Below, one piece after another: positions 1 to 8,058 of a stretch of 46,919 nt of DNA. The translations under genes were made by a program, and so were the position numbers. The DNA comes from an uncultured Lachnospiraceae bacterium (GTDB taxonomy: Bacteria; Bacillota; Clostridia; Lachnospirales; Lachnospiraceae): the NCBI GenBank assembly GCA_910588825.1, contig CAJURF010000022.1:1-46919 (forward strand). The letters are read 5' to 3'. The notes under the pieces are model-generated. The model worked only from the letters and a program-made list of their open reading frames with translations, did not search any database and was not told the DNA's origin. Every line of letters begins with the position of its first letter. Within the stretch, counting starts at the first letter, position 1.

Positions 1-532
1 GCAGCGATTTAATCAGATTTCGGATTTCATGTATGCCGGATGGGTCAAGTCCATTTGTAGGCTCGTCTAAAATCAAAATAGGCGGTCTGCCAAGCAAAGC
101 TCCGGCAAGTCCCAGCCGCTGCTTCATACCCAATGAGTATTTTTTTGCAAGCCGCCCGCCAAATTCAGAAAGTCCCACAAGCTCCAAAGCATCCGCAACG
201 GAACTTTTGGAAAGTCCCAAAATGCGGCGGATAATGTCAAGGTTTTCTCTGCCTGTCAGATTTGCATAAAAAGAGGGTGATTCGATAAAGGAACCTACTT
301 CTTTCAAAATGGAAAGGCGGTCATTGGGAAATTGCTTTCCGTTGATTGTAAAACTGCCTTTTGTGGGCGCGGTCAATCCCAAAAGCATTTTCATAGTAGT
401 GGATTTTCCCGCACCATTCGGACCAAGAAATCCGTAAATGCTGCCTTTCCGAATGTTTAGTGAAACGTTATTAACGGCGGCAAAAGATTTGTATTTTTTT
501 GTCAACTGTTTTGTTGTGATAATGTAATCCAT
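1..532 (-). CDS. ABC transporter ATP-binding protein, peptide-antibiotic resistance type (3' end outside window)
   Basis: About 177 N-terminal residues are visible on the minus strand, starting at the ATG at 532-530, with an AGGAG-like site upstream (541-546). Walker A (GPNGAGKST), the signature LGMKQR and Walker B with D-loop (ILILDEPTNGLDP) are readable, so this is an ATPase that powers a membrane exporter. The pattern fits the BcrA/LanF/CprA group, which removes bacitracin, lantibiotics or host cationic peptides from the membrane. Permease genes would lie beyond position 1. It is transcribed divergently from a two-component system at 770-2861, the usual partner that induces such transporters when peptide is sensed. 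The class is certain; the substrate is inferred from context. Its base composition is more AT-rich than the core genes to the right. Confidence 0.9.
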   Translation of the reverse strand, partial: MDYIITTKQLTKKYKSFAAVNNVSLNIRKGSIYGFLGPNGAGKSTTMKMLLGLTAPTKGSFTINGKQFPNDRLSILKEVGSFIESPSFYANLTGRENLDIIRRILGLSKSSVADALELVGLSEFGGRLAKKYSLGMKQRLGLAGALLGRPPILILDEPTNGLDPSGIHEIRNLIKSL

Positions 533-593
533 ATAAGCATCTCCTTTCATTGCTTATATAATACCAGCGCAACCTTGCGACAACATTCTCTTT

Positions 594-613
594 ACCTTAC
601 ATCTACCTTACAT
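594..613. promoter_or_regulatory. Phased direct repeat, likely response-regulator site
   Basis: Two exact copies of ACCTTACAT (594-602 and 605-613) lie 11 bp apart, about one helical turn, in the spacer between the divergent ABC gene and the response regulator. Tandem half-sites spaced by one turn are typical for OmpR-family dimers. Its use by the adjacent regulator is an inference. Confidence 0.5.
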
Positions 614-661
614 TTTCAGAAATCCAAAAAAAGTTCACAATTATATGGTAAAATAATTAAT

Positions 662-751
662 ACAGCTCATGCCTGCATGAAGCTGTCAGCAGCCAGCGAA
701 GCTGTGCATCGTGAAGCGTTACCATGTGGTAAGACATGGTATGATGCAGCT
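662..751 (+). other. Structured leader upstream of the response regulator
   Basis: Three pairings are visible before the ribosome binding site: a hairpin at 662-686 (ACAGCT + CATGC with GCATG + AGCTGT), a perfect 8-bp hairpin at 720-727/734-741 (TACCATGT/ACATGGTA), and an outer stem joining 700-710 with 743-751 around the second hairpin. The AAGGAG-type site (about 755-762) follows directly. The function is not known. Confidence 0.4.
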
Positions 752-769
752 GTGAAAGGAGATTGTTCT

Positions 770-1474
770 ATGAATGAAGATTATCTGCTGAATAAACGTA
801 TACTGCTCGTTGACGATGAACAGGAGCTTTTAGATATGGTTTTGTCTATTTTAATTGAATACGGATTTCAAAATGTCAAAACTGCAAAAAATGTGAAAGA
901 GGCTATGGAACAAGCCGAAAAATCCCGCCCGGAATTAGCAATACTTGACGTAATGCTTCCGGACGGGAACGGGTTTGAGTTAATGGAACAGTTAAAGAAA
1001 GGCGGCGATTACCCCATTCTTTTTCTTACTGCCTGTGGAGAAGATAATGATAAATTCAAAGGCTTTGGTTTAGGCGCTGATGATTATATCATAAAACCTT
1101 TTTTGCCAAAAGAGCTTTTGTTTCGTGTCATGGCAATTTTACGCAGAAGCTACAAAGGCGAAGATCCTCTTGTATGCTTACATGATAGTCAGATTGATTT
1201 TTCCCGTGCTGAAGTCATTAAAAATGATGAACACATCCCATTGACAGCAAAAGAACATGATTTGCTGTCTGCCTTATATCGTAATGCTGGGCGTATTGTG
1301 ACCATTGACGCATTGTGCGAAGCGGCATGGGGCGACAATCCCTTTGGATATGAAAATTCTTTAATGGCGCATATACGCCGTATCAGAGAAAAAATAGAAC
1401 AAAATCCCTCGCATCCCGTTTCATTGGTTACAGTCAAGGGATTAGGTTATAAGTTAATTATAGAGGGGAAATAA
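770..1474 (+). CDS. OmpR-family response regulator
   Basis: The product is 234 aa. I chose the ATG at 770 because GAAAGGAG sits just upstream and because the receiver domain begins right after it (KRILLVDDEQ); the reading frame stays open further upstream but that part looks non-coding. The receiver has the acidic pair at residues 15-16, the phospho-acceptor Asp60 (LAILDVMLPDG) and the conserved Lys109 (YIIKPF). The C-terminal half is a winged-helix DNA-binding domain (KEHDLLSALYRN ... VTVKGLGYKL). It lies one base before its kinase gene. It most likely activates the divergent ABC transporter on exposure to antimicrobial peptides, as in Bce/Cpr/Lan systems. The family is certain; the stimulus is inferred. 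Confidence 0.92.
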   Translation: MNEDYLLNKRILLVDDEQELLDMVLSILIEYGFQNVKTAKNVKEAMEQAEKSRPELAILDVMLPDGNGFELMEQLKKGGDYPILFLTACGEDNDKFKGFGLGADDYIIKPFLPKELLFRVMAILRRSYKGEDPLVCLHDSQIDFSRAEVIKNDEHIPLTAKEHDLLSALYRNAGRIVTIDALCEAAWGDNPFGYENSLMAHIRRIREKIEQNPSHPVSLVTVKGLGYKLIIEGK

Positions 1475-1475
1475 C

Positions 1476-2861
1476 ATGAAAAGTGTTCCAAAACTAATAC
1501 GCCGCTTTGTGGGAATAATGACGTTAAGTATAATACTTCTTGTTATTTTGAATATTACTTTTTTTGCGATAGTCTTTGTAAGAAATACGTCAACATTTTC
1601 TCCGTGGGATATGGCGGATCACGCAGCGGCCGCATTGCAATTAACAGATGGCGGCTATTCCCTATCTGATAATGTAATGGCTAAACTAAAAGAAGAAAAT
1701 GCCTGGGCTTTACTTATTGACAATGATACACGGCAAGTTGTATGGCAGACGGATAATCTGCCTGCCAATATCCCTATGCAATATACATTATCAGATGTAG
1801 CGGAGCTAACACGCGGCTATGTGAACGGATACCCTGCTTTTACGGGAGAAGCCCAAACCGGATTATTGGTATTAGGTTATCCCAAAGATAGATTTTGGAA
1901 ACATACAAGGGCAAGTTGGGACTATAACTTTATTGCAGACTTACCCAAGAACACAATTATTATTTTTGCTATCAATATTGTCTTAATTTTACTCATATAT
2001 GCTGCTGTTAATTCGAAATTATTACGTTCCATTAAACCAATAACGAATGGAATACAGAATTTGTCAAACGGCATTCCTGTCTACATGAAAGAAAAGGGGG
2101 TGCTTTCTGAATTGGCTGAAAAAATCAACAAAACATCTGAAATATTGCAAATGCAATCTGAACAGTTACGAAGAAAAGAAACTGCAAGGGCAAACTGGAT
2201 CGCGGGAGTTTCCCATGATGTCAGAACGCCCCTGTCAATGATTATGGGTTACGCCGGACAGTTGGAAAATTCAAAAAATCTGTCAGAAATCGAGTGTAAA
2301 AAAGCCGCTGCCATTGTAAAGCAAAGCAGTCGAATGAAAGACTTGATTAACGACCTCAATCTCGCTTCCAAACTAGAATATGATATGCAGCCGCTGACAA
2401 TGAAGCAGGAAAATGCAATATCTATTATTCGGCAGGTTATTGTGGATTTTATGAACACGAATATTGATGATAAATTTCCGATTAAATGGATAACCAATGA
2501 TACCCTGTCTGCCTGTTACATTAACGCTGATAAGGATTTACTGAAACGCGCAATATCAAACCTTATTCAAAATAGCATAAACCACAATGAAAACGGGTGT
2601 GCGATTTATGCGTCCGTTTGTGATAATAACAATACTTGTAAGATTTGCATTGAAGATAACGGTATAGGAGCTTCCGATGAACAGATTGACAGACTAAACA
2701 ATACACCGCATTATATGATTTGTGATACGAATACTGCCGAACAGCGGCATGGTTTAGGGCTGCTTATTGTGAAGCAGATTATAAAAGGGCATAATGGAGA
2801 AATTTTTATAGACCATAGCGAATACGGTGGATTCAAAGTCGTACTAATCATACCAAAATAA
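1476..2861 (+). CDS. Sensor histidine kinase, partner of the preceding regulator
   Basis: The product is 461 aa with two membrane helices (about 11-35 and 160-178) that enclose an extracellular sensor segment of roughly 120 residues, and then a HAMP-like linker. The phospho-acceptor is His247 in GVSHDVRTPLSM; the ATP-binding domain shows the N box (NSINHN), G1 (EDNGIGA) and G2 (GLGLLIVKQII). The gene starts immediately after the response regulator stop, so the two are translated as a pair. A sizeable extracellular domain separates it from intramembrane-sensing BceS kinases and resembles CprK/LanK-type peptide sensors. The ligand cannot be read from sequence. The pair and the transporter share an AT-rich composition that suggests acquisition as one block. 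Confidence 0.92.
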   Translation: MKSVPKLIRRFVGIMTLSIILLVILNITFFAIVFVRNTSTFSPWDMADHAAAALQLTDGGYSLSDNVMAKLKEENAWALLIDNDTRQVVWQTDNLPANIPMQYTLSDVAELTRGYVNGYPAFTGEAQTGLLVLGYPKDRFWKHTRASWDYNFIADLPKNTIIIFAINIVLILLIYAAVNSKLLRSIKPITNGIQNLSNGIPVYMKEKGVLSELAEKINKTSEILQMQSEQLRRKETARANWIAGVSHDVRTPLSMIMGYAGQLENSKNLSEIECKKAAAIVKQSSRMKDLINDLNLASKLEYDMQPLTMKQENAISIIRQVIVDFMNTNIDDKFPIKWITNDTLSACYINADKDLLKRAISNLIQNSINHNENGCAIYASVCDNNNTCKICIEDNGIGASDEQIDRLNNTPHYMICDTNTAEQRHGLGLLIVKQIIKGHNGEIFIDHSEYGGFKVVLIIPK

Positions 2862-3048
2862 ATTTACCTTGATTACCATAAATTTTACATTTTCCCTTCA
2901 CATTTTATTCTTTTTAATGTATGGGGGTGTATCGCTCTTAGTGTTTTTGGCGGCCGCTGCACGAATCAGCCTGGTATTCCGTAATCGAGTATGTATATCA
3001 GACAAGTTTCTATTGTTTCGCACATATCAGCATTTCAAAAATGGTATA

Positions 3049-3105
3049 AAATAAAGCCGTAATCCCTTGAAATCTCTAATCTTCCACGGTTTTACGGCTT
3101 TATTT
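3049..3105. terminator. Long-armed bidirectional terminator
   Basis: A perfect 14-bp inverted repeat (AAATAAAGCCGTAA at 3049-3062, its complement at 3092-3105) begins with A's and ends with T's, so it can terminate both the kinase operon from the left and the tRNA-Leu transcript from the right. Confidence 0.75.
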
Positions 3106-3110
3106 GCACT

Positions 3111-3191
3111 TGCGGATGACAGGACTTGAACCTGCACGTCGTAAACACCAGAACCTAAATCTGGCGCGTCTGCCAATTCCGCCACATCCGC
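3111..3191 (-). tRNA. tRNA-Leu, anticodon UAG
   Basis: On the minus strand the acceptor GCGGATG pairs with CATCCGC, the anticodon arm CCAGA-TTTAGGT-TCTGG carries anticodon UAG, there is a long class II variable arm as expected for Leu, and the T arm contains GGTTCAAGTCC. The discriminator is A; CCA is not encoded. It reads CUN leucine codons. Confidence 0.93.
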
Positions 3192-3365
3192 ATATGACGT
3201 GCTCTATTATAACATTCACAGAATTCTTTTGTCAATTACATTATCCTGCTTTTTCCACAAATTCTTAAACCAATTTTTAACCGCAGAATTTCCCTTCAAA
3301 AGTGCCATTCAAAAATCTGCTCCATCCGGACAGAAATCACAGTTTGTACCCAATTAAAAATTATT

Positions 3366-3394
3366 TTGAACAGCTGTGAAATATGTTATACTAT
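3366..3394 (+). promoter_or_regulatory. Promoter candidate for the Crp/Fnr-family gene
   Basis: TTGAAC at 3366-3371 is followed after 17 bp by TACTAT (3389-3394), with an overlapping TATACT (3387-3392). It lies about 47 bp ahead of the start codon. Confidence 0.4.
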
Positions 3395-3440
3395 ATTCAA
3401 AAGTTTCCGAAAAATATCCCTCATCCCACAGGAGGCCCCC

Positions 3441-4133
3441 ATGACCCCTCACAAAAACCCGGACCAATTACAATTCCTGCAAAACTGCAGCCCTGATACC
3501 CGCCGCCAGTTTCTCCAGCTGGGAGAGAGCACCGCCTGTCCCAAAGGACATGTCTGTCTCCGTGAACAAGATAACAATTCCCACATCTTATTTATACTGG
3601 ACGGCAAAGTCCAGATATACAACCTGACCAAATGCGGAAAGAAAAAAATTCTTTTCATCCTGGACAGTGGTCATATTGCAAATGACAATATTCTTCGCAA
3701 TTCCACCTCTGTGTATTGTGAAACCCTGGAGCCCTGCCGTTTCTTCTGCATCCGGCGGGAGGATCTTCTGTGCCTGATGGAACACGACTTCCAGCTCACA
3801 AAAGTCCTTTTCCAATATCAGGAGCGGAAGCTGTCCAGACTGGAACATCAGTTGAAAAACACTCTGGGCAGTATATACTTGGAGCGCAGGCTGGCCTCCA
3901 AGCTGTGGAAACTTGCCCGGGACTTCGGGCTGCCTGACAGCCGGGGAACTTTAATCGACATGGACTTAAGCATCACTTTCTTGGCGGACCTTCTGGGCGC
4001 TCCCCGGGAAACCACTTCCCGCATCTGCAAAAAGCTGGCTGACCAGGGACTGATCATCATGGAAAAGAAAAAAATCTATATCACGGATATGGACAAAATA
4101 GCAGACTTCCACCAGTCCCAACAAAAAATATAA
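3441..4133 (+). CDS. Crp/Fnr-family transcriptional regulator, probable activator of asrABC
   Basis: The product is 230 aa. The start at 3441 is favoured because AGGAGG lies nine bases upstream; the frame stays open further upstream without a better site. The N-terminal half is a cyclic-nucleotide-binding-type beta barrel (HILFILDGKVQIYNL ... GHIANDN) followed by a dimerisation helix and a C-terminal helix-turn-helix (TFLADLLGAPRETTSRICKKL). I see no N-terminal cysteine set like that of FNR, so redox sensing through an iron-sulfur cluster is not evident. It directly precedes asrABC, and a symmetrical GTGA/TCAC operator of the type these proteins bind sits at the asr promoter. In Clostridia such neighbours often control anaerobic respiratory or sulfite reductase genes; the effector here is unknown. 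Confidence 0.85.
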   Translation: MTPHKNPDQLQFLQNCSPDTRRQFLQLGESTACPKGHVCLREQDNNSHILFILDGKVQIYNLTKCGKKKILFILDSGHIANDNILRNSTSVYCETLEPCRFFCIRREDLLCLMEHDFQLTKVLFQYQERKLSRLEHQLKNTLGSIYLERRLASKLWKLARDFGLPDSRGTLIDMDLSITFLADLLGAPRETTSRICKKLADQGLIIMEKKKIYITDMDKIADFHQSQQKI

Positions 4134-4144
4134 AAAAAATTCGG

Positions 4145-4190
4145 ATTCCGTGATAAAAGTCACGGAATTTTTTTTATATTTCTGTATAAT
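4145..4190 (+). promoter_or_regulatory. CRP-type operator and -10 of asrABC; also a terminator-like hairpin
   Basis: ATTCCGTGA (4145-4153), a six-base spacer, and the perfect complement TCACGGAAT (4160-4168) form the GTGA-N6-TCAC layout of CRP/FNR-family sites. TATAAT lies at 4185-4190 with no good -35 element. The palindrome centre (4156.5) is about 41 bp before the predicted start near 4197, the class II activator position. The same hairpin is followed by eight T's and can also end transcription of the regulator gene. Confidence 0.72.
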
Positions 4191-4229
4191 TACACATATC
4201 ACACAAACACTGATGGGAGGGATACGCAT

Positions 4230-5228
4230 ATGGGATACCAGATAACAAGGGAAACTGCCAACCGCGTGTTTGAGCAGTTAAAACAAAGTTACGATATTTT
4301 TGCGCCAAAATTTTTCTCCGGAGAGGGCTGTTTTTCCGATACAGACATTATCCGCTACGGAAAAGTTAACACTCTGGATGAAATCCAGTGGGAGCACAGA
4401 TCCGATTATTCATTCAAAGAGTCTCTGTTTGCTATTAACGAAACTTTATTCTATTTTACAGAAAATGAGACTACTGTTCCGGCAGGCCCAGAGAAAAAGA
4501 TTATGATTTTCCTGAAAAGCTGCGACCTGCACGCGTTGAAGCGGCTGGATGCCATCTATCTGGAAAACGGACCAGAAGATTTCTACTACAAACGTCTGCG
4601 TGAAAAGGCAGTTTTCGTGCTGATGGGCTGTCAGGAAACCTGCGCCACCGGCTTCTGCGCCAGCATGGGCACTAACCGGACCGAACAGTATGATATGTAC
4701 CTGAAAATATCCGGCGATACTGTACTGGCTGATGTAAAATCCCAAGAGCTGCAGACCTATTTCCAGAACACCGATGGCCGGACCTGTGAAGTAACTCCAG
4801 ACTATGTGACAGAAAATGCGGAAAAAGTTACCCTGCCCCAGCATTTATCTGTGGACAGTTACCAGAACCCCATCTGGGAGGAATACGGCAGCCGCTGTAT
4901 CGGCTGTGGGCGCTGTAATTTTGCCTGTCCCACCTGCACCTGCTTTACTATGCAGGACATTTTGTACCGGGATAACGAAAATGTGGGCGAACGCCGGAGA
5001 GTATGGGCTTCCTGCCAGGTAGACGGATACACCGAGATTGCCGGAGGCGTGGATTTCCGCAAGACGCAGGGCCAGCGGATGCGCTTCAAGGTGATGCACA
5101 AAATCTATGATTTTGAAAAGAGATTCGGTTACCCCATGTGTGTGGGATGCGGACGCTGTGACGCCATCTGTCCGGAATACATATCCTACGCAAATCTGAT
5201 CAACAAACTGTCAAAGGAGGAAGCCTAA
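4230..5228 (+). CDS. asrA: Anaerobic sulfite reductase subunit A (iron-sulfur electron carrier)
   Basis: The product is 332 aa. AsrA is the electron-transfer subunit of the dissimilatory-type, NADH-linked sulfite reductase AsrABC that reduces sulfite to sulfide in the cytoplasm. Two ferredoxin-like clusters are clear: CIGCGRCNFACP followed by TCTC at residues 223-238, and CVGCGRCDAICP near residue 304. Upstream cysteines (SCDLHALKRLD, CQETCATGFC) match the hydrogenase-beta-like part of the family. A GGGAGGG site precedes the ATG. asrB starts on the base after the asrA stop codon, so the genes are translationally linked. The order asrA-asrB-asrC matches the Salmonella and clostridial operons. 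Confidence 0.95.
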   Translation: MGYQITRETANRVFEQLKQSYDIFAPKFFSGEGCFSDTDIIRYGKVNTLDEIQWEHRSDYSFKESLFAINETLFYFTENETTVPAGPEKKIMIFLKSCDLHALKRLDAIYLENGPEDFYYKRLREKAVFVLMGCQETCATGFCASMGTNRTEQYDMYLKISGDTVLADVKSQELQTYFQNTDGRTCEVTPDYVTENAEKVTLPQHLSVDSYQNPIWEEYGSRCIGCGRCNFACPTCTCFTMQDILYRDNENVGERRRVWASCQVDGYTEIAGGVDFRKTQGQRMRFKVMHKIYDFEKRFGYPMCVGCGRCDAICPEYISYANLINKLSKEEA

Positions 5229-6020
5229 ATGAAAAACGAATACATCCCTTTTTCTTCCCAGGTAAAAGAAATCATACCCCATACGGACACAGAATATACG
5301 TTCCGCATGAGCTTTTCCGGTGATGTAAAGCCCGGGCAATTTTTCGAGGTTTCCATCCCCAAATACGGAGAAGCGCCGATTTCCGTCAGCGGCATCGGTC
5401 AGGACACTGTAGATCTCACCATCCGCAAGGTGGGCCGGGTAACCAACAAAATCTTTGAGCACTACGAAGGGAATACGCTTCTGATGCGGGGACCCTATGG
5501 CAACGGCTTTGACATTGAAAAATTCAAAGGCAGAGATGTGGTTATCATTGCTGGCGGCACAGGGCTGTCCCCGGTAAAAGGAATCGTAGACTATTTCTCC
5601 CAGCACCCCCAGGACGCGTCCAGCACCACATTAATCGCAGGCTTCAAATCACCGGACGATATTCTGTTCAAGCAGGATTTTGAAAGTTGGGAAAAGACAC
5701 TGCATGTAATCAAGACCGTTGACTCTGCACCGGAAGGCTATCCGGGAAAAACGGGCATGGTGACCAAATATATTCCCGATTTACCCATTCAGGATATCTC
5801 CAACACCGTTTTCATCACCGTGGGGCCGCCTGTGATGATTAAGTTCACAATTATAGAGATTCTGAAGCGGGGCATACCGGAAGAAAATATCTGGATTTCC
5901 CATGAGCGGAAAATGTGCTGCGGCCTTGGAAAATGCGGCCACTGCAAAATGGACAGTACATATATCTGCCTGGACGGGCCGGTATTTAACTATAGGGAAG
6001 GCAAAAATTTAATCGATTAG
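5229..6020 (+). CDS. asrB: Anaerobic sulfite reductase subunit B (FAD/NAD(H) reductase)
   Basis: The product is 263 aa. AsrB oxidises NADH and feeds electrons through FAD and a 2Fe-2S cluster to AsrA and AsrC. The N-terminal ferredoxin-reductase barrel has the flavin-binding segment RKVGRVTNKI, the NAD-binding domain has IIAGGTGLSPVKG, and the C-terminal cluster motif is CCGLGKCGHC followed by a further Cys in YICLDGPVF. This is the same plan as PyrK/HydG-type reductases, but the asr neighbours settle the assignment. AAAGGAGG lies within the end of asrA as its ribosome binding site. Confidence 0.95.
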   Translation: MKNEYIPFSSQVKEIIPHTDTEYTFRMSFSGDVKPGQFFEVSIPKYGEAPISVSGIGQDTVDLTIRKVGRVTNKIFEHYEGNTLLMRGPYGNGFDIEKFKGRDVVIIAGGTGLSPVKGIVDYFSQHPQDASSTTLIAGFKSPDDILFKQDFESWEKTLHVIKTVDSAPEGYPGKTGMVTKYIPDLPIQDISNTVFITVGPPVMIKFTIIEILKRGIPEENIWISHERKMCCGLGKCGHCKMDSTYICLDGPVFNYREGKNLID

Positions 6021-6031
6021 GAGGCGCCAAG

Positions 6032-7003
6032 ATGGGTTTGGATATCAATACGAAAAAAGCGAAGAAAAATGCATTTAGAATCGGCAAAGTCAGAGGCGAA
6101 GGCGCATCGCGCATCCGTGTCCCGGGGGGATATTTAAAGGCTGAAATTCTCGGCCAGGTGCAGAAAATCGCAGAAGAATACGGAAACGGCATCGTCCATC
6201 TGACCACCCGCCAGGGATTTGAAATCGAAGGTATCAAACTGGAGGACATGGACAAAATCAACGAAATGCTCCAGCCAATCATCGAGATACTGGATATCAA
6301 CCAGGAAATTCCGGGAACCGGCTATCCCGCCTCGGGGACCAGAAATGTCAGCGCCTGCATCGGCAATAATGTCTGTCCCTTTGCCAATTACAATACATCC
6401 GAATTTGCAAAACGGATAGAGAAAGCCATATTCCCCAATGACCTGCATTTTAAGATTGCACTCACCGGATGTCCCAACGACTGCGGAAAAGTCCGTATGC
6501 ACGACTTCGGCATCATAGGAATGACCCTGCCCCAGTATGACCCCAGCCGCTGTGTCAGCTGCCAGGCATGTATCAAAGGCTGTAAAAGCTTCTCTGTAGA
6601 CGCCCTGCGCATGGAGAACTACAAGATTATCCGGGACGAAGAAAAATGCATCGGCTGCGGCGTCTGCATTACCAAATGCCCCACCAGGGCTTTCACCAGA
6701 AGCCCGAAAAAATACTACAAGCTGACACTCATGGGCCGCACTGGCAAGCGCAATCCCAGACTGGGCGAAGACTTCCTCATCTGGACAGATGAGGACACCA
6801 TTGTAAAAATCATTTTAAATACATACCGATTCGTAAAAGAATACATTGACCCCAAAGCCCCCGGCGGAAAAGAACACATCGGCTATATCATCGACCGGGT
6901 TGGATTTACCGAATACAAAAAATGGGCATTGGAAGGCGTGGAACTTCTTCCGGAAACCCAAATCAATGAGTGTATCTACTGGAATGGCATCCATTTCGAC
7001 TGA
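6032..7003 (+). CDS. asrC: Anaerobic sulfite reductase subunit C (siroheme catalytic subunit)
   Basis: The product is 323 aa. AsrC is the catalytic subunit that binds siroheme and a coupled 4Fe-4S cluster and carries out the six-electron reduction of sulfite to sulfide. The nitrite/sulfite reductase motifs are present: TTRQGFEI near the N-terminus, then ACIGNNVCPFANYNT and TGCPNDCGKVRMHD, which supply the cluster cysteines and the siroheme ligand. A two-cluster ferredoxin insertion follows (CVSCQACIKGCK and CIGCGVCITKCP). AGGAGG lies eight bases before the start. It ends the operon. No siroheme biosynthesis gene is seen in this window. Confidence 0.95.
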   Translation: MGLDINTKKAKKNAFRIGKVRGEGASRIRVPGGYLKAEILGQVQKIAEEYGNGIVHLTTRQGFEIEGIKLEDMDKINEMLQPIIEILDINQEIPGTGYPASGTRNVSACIGNNVCPFANYNTSEFAKRIEKAIFPNDLHFKIALTGCPNDCGKVRMHDFGIIGMTLPQYDPSRCVSCQACIKGCKSFSVDALRMENYKIIRDEEKCIGCGVCITKCPTRAFTRSPKKYYKLTLMGRTGKRNPRLGEDFLIWTDEDTIVKIILNTYRFVKEYIDPKAPGGKEHIGYIIDRVGFTEYKKWALEGVELLPETQINECIYWNGIHFD

Positions 7004-7056
7004 TCCTGTAACCTGCCGCTGCGCCTCATTCCCCCGCCTTGCAGGCTGAAAATACT

Positions 7057-7140
7057 AGAGCGTGTCTTAAAACCATTCACGCCGCCCGCACGCCCCACTT
7101 TGCGGCACAGTTGACATAAAGCATTTTTAACACACGCTCT
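7057..7140. repeat. 84-bp palindromic element, MITE-like
   Basis: Outer arms AGAGCGTGT (7057-7065) and ACACGCTCT (7132-7140) are perfect complements, and the match extends inward to 15 of 16 bases. An inner GCCGC/GCGGC pair (7081-7085, 7102-7106) gives a branched fold. It has no coding capacity and no clear target duplication. Whether it is a genomic repeat family cannot be seen from one copy. Confidence 0.45.
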
Positions 7141-7170
7141 GAGAAGCCGCGGTACATATTTTCATAGCCA

Positions 7171-7231
7171 GAGTTTGGGAAGGATAAACAAAACGGTTTT
7201 GAGCTCCGTTTTGTTTATCCTTCCCAAACTC
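7171..7231. repeat. Perfect 26-bp inverted repeat with 9-base loop
   Basis: The arms at 7171-7196 and 7206-7231 are exact complements. The hairpin lies between the convergent asrC and xpt genes, about 30 bp after the 84-bp palindrome. It has no terminal T run on either strand, so it is not a standard intrinsic terminator, though it could block read-through or protect 3' ends. Confidence 0.7.
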
Positions 7232-7278
7232 GTCACGTCTGCCCCCCTTTTCATGACCGCCGCATCACACCCCCAAGA

Positions 7279-7857
7279 TCAATTATCCCCCCGGAAAGTC
7301 AGCGAATCATCCGTCATGTTCTCCACAATAGCCAGAGACTCCAAATGCACCCCCATATCGCGGATCATCTGTCCGCCTTTCTGAAATCCTTTCTCTATCA
7401 CTACCCCTGCCCCTTCCAGCACTGCGCCGGACTGCTTTACAATTTCCATCAGCCCCATTAAGGCGCATCCATTGGCCAGGAAATCATCGATAAGCAGCAC
7501 ATGGTCCTGCTCTGTGAGAAATTTCTTGGAAAGAATCACATCATACACCCGTTTGTGGGTAAAAGATTCCACCTTTGCAATGTACATCTCCCCGTCCAGA
7601 TTCAAACTCTGAGCCTTTTTTGCAAATATCACAGGCACGTCGAAATATTGGGCCGCAATACAGGCAATGCCAATCCCTGACGACTCAATAGTCAGGATTT
7701 TGGTAATCACGCTGTCAGCGAAACGGCGTTTGAATTCCCGGCCCAGTTCATTGATAAATGGAATATCCATCTGATGATTGATGAAACTGTCTACTTTTAA
7801 TATATTGCCTGGTTTTACAATACCATCTCTGAGAATTCTGTCCTCGAGAAGTTTCAT
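7279..7857 (-). CDS. xpt: Xanthine phosphoribosyltransferase
   Basis: The product is 192 aa, the usual length for Xpt. It converts xanthine and PRPP to XMP in purine salvage. The N-terminal MKLLEDRILRDG is typical, and the PRPP-binding loop is VLLIDDFLANGCA, with the flanking SGIGIA and KGFQKGG segments expected for the family. GGGGGGA lies upstream of the ATG at 7857. In many Firmicutes xpt carries a purine riboswitch; the roughly 200-base leader here does not contain the conserved riboswitch core, only a short GC-rich hairpin (TCCCGC/GCGGGA). It is a single gene, divergent from the metallo-hydrolase gene at 8059. Confidence 0.93.
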   Translation of the reverse strand: MKLLEDRILRDGIVKPGNILKVDSFINHQMDIPFINELGREFKRRFADSVITKILTIESSGIGIACIAAQYFDVPVIFAKKAQSLNLDGEMYIAKVESFTHKRVYDVILSKKFLTEQDHVLLIDDFLANGCALMGLMEIVKQSGAVLEGAGVVIEKGFQKGGQMIRDMGVHLESLAIVENMTDDSLTFRGDN

Positions 7858-8058
7858 AACTTAATCCCCCCCTGTAATCTCTCCCGCCAAAATATACTAT
7901 GACTGCGGGATTTTTCTCTATTTTACGACAAAGCAGGTGAACTGGCAATATATTTTTCCGGCTGTTCCTACTATTAAAATCGATTCATTTCGTGTATAAT
8001 AGAAGAATCACGATGTAAAAAGTCCCACCAACATGTTTTCCAAAAAGGGGGAATCTGC

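Noticed and set aside
2869..3054. 61-codon frame after the histidine kinase
   Set aside because: It needs a TTG start or a late ATG without a ribosome binding site, and runs into the terminator stem.
7858..8058. Purine riboswitch upstream of xpt
   Set aside because: The leader lacks the conserved core of the purine aptamer; only a short hairpin is present.
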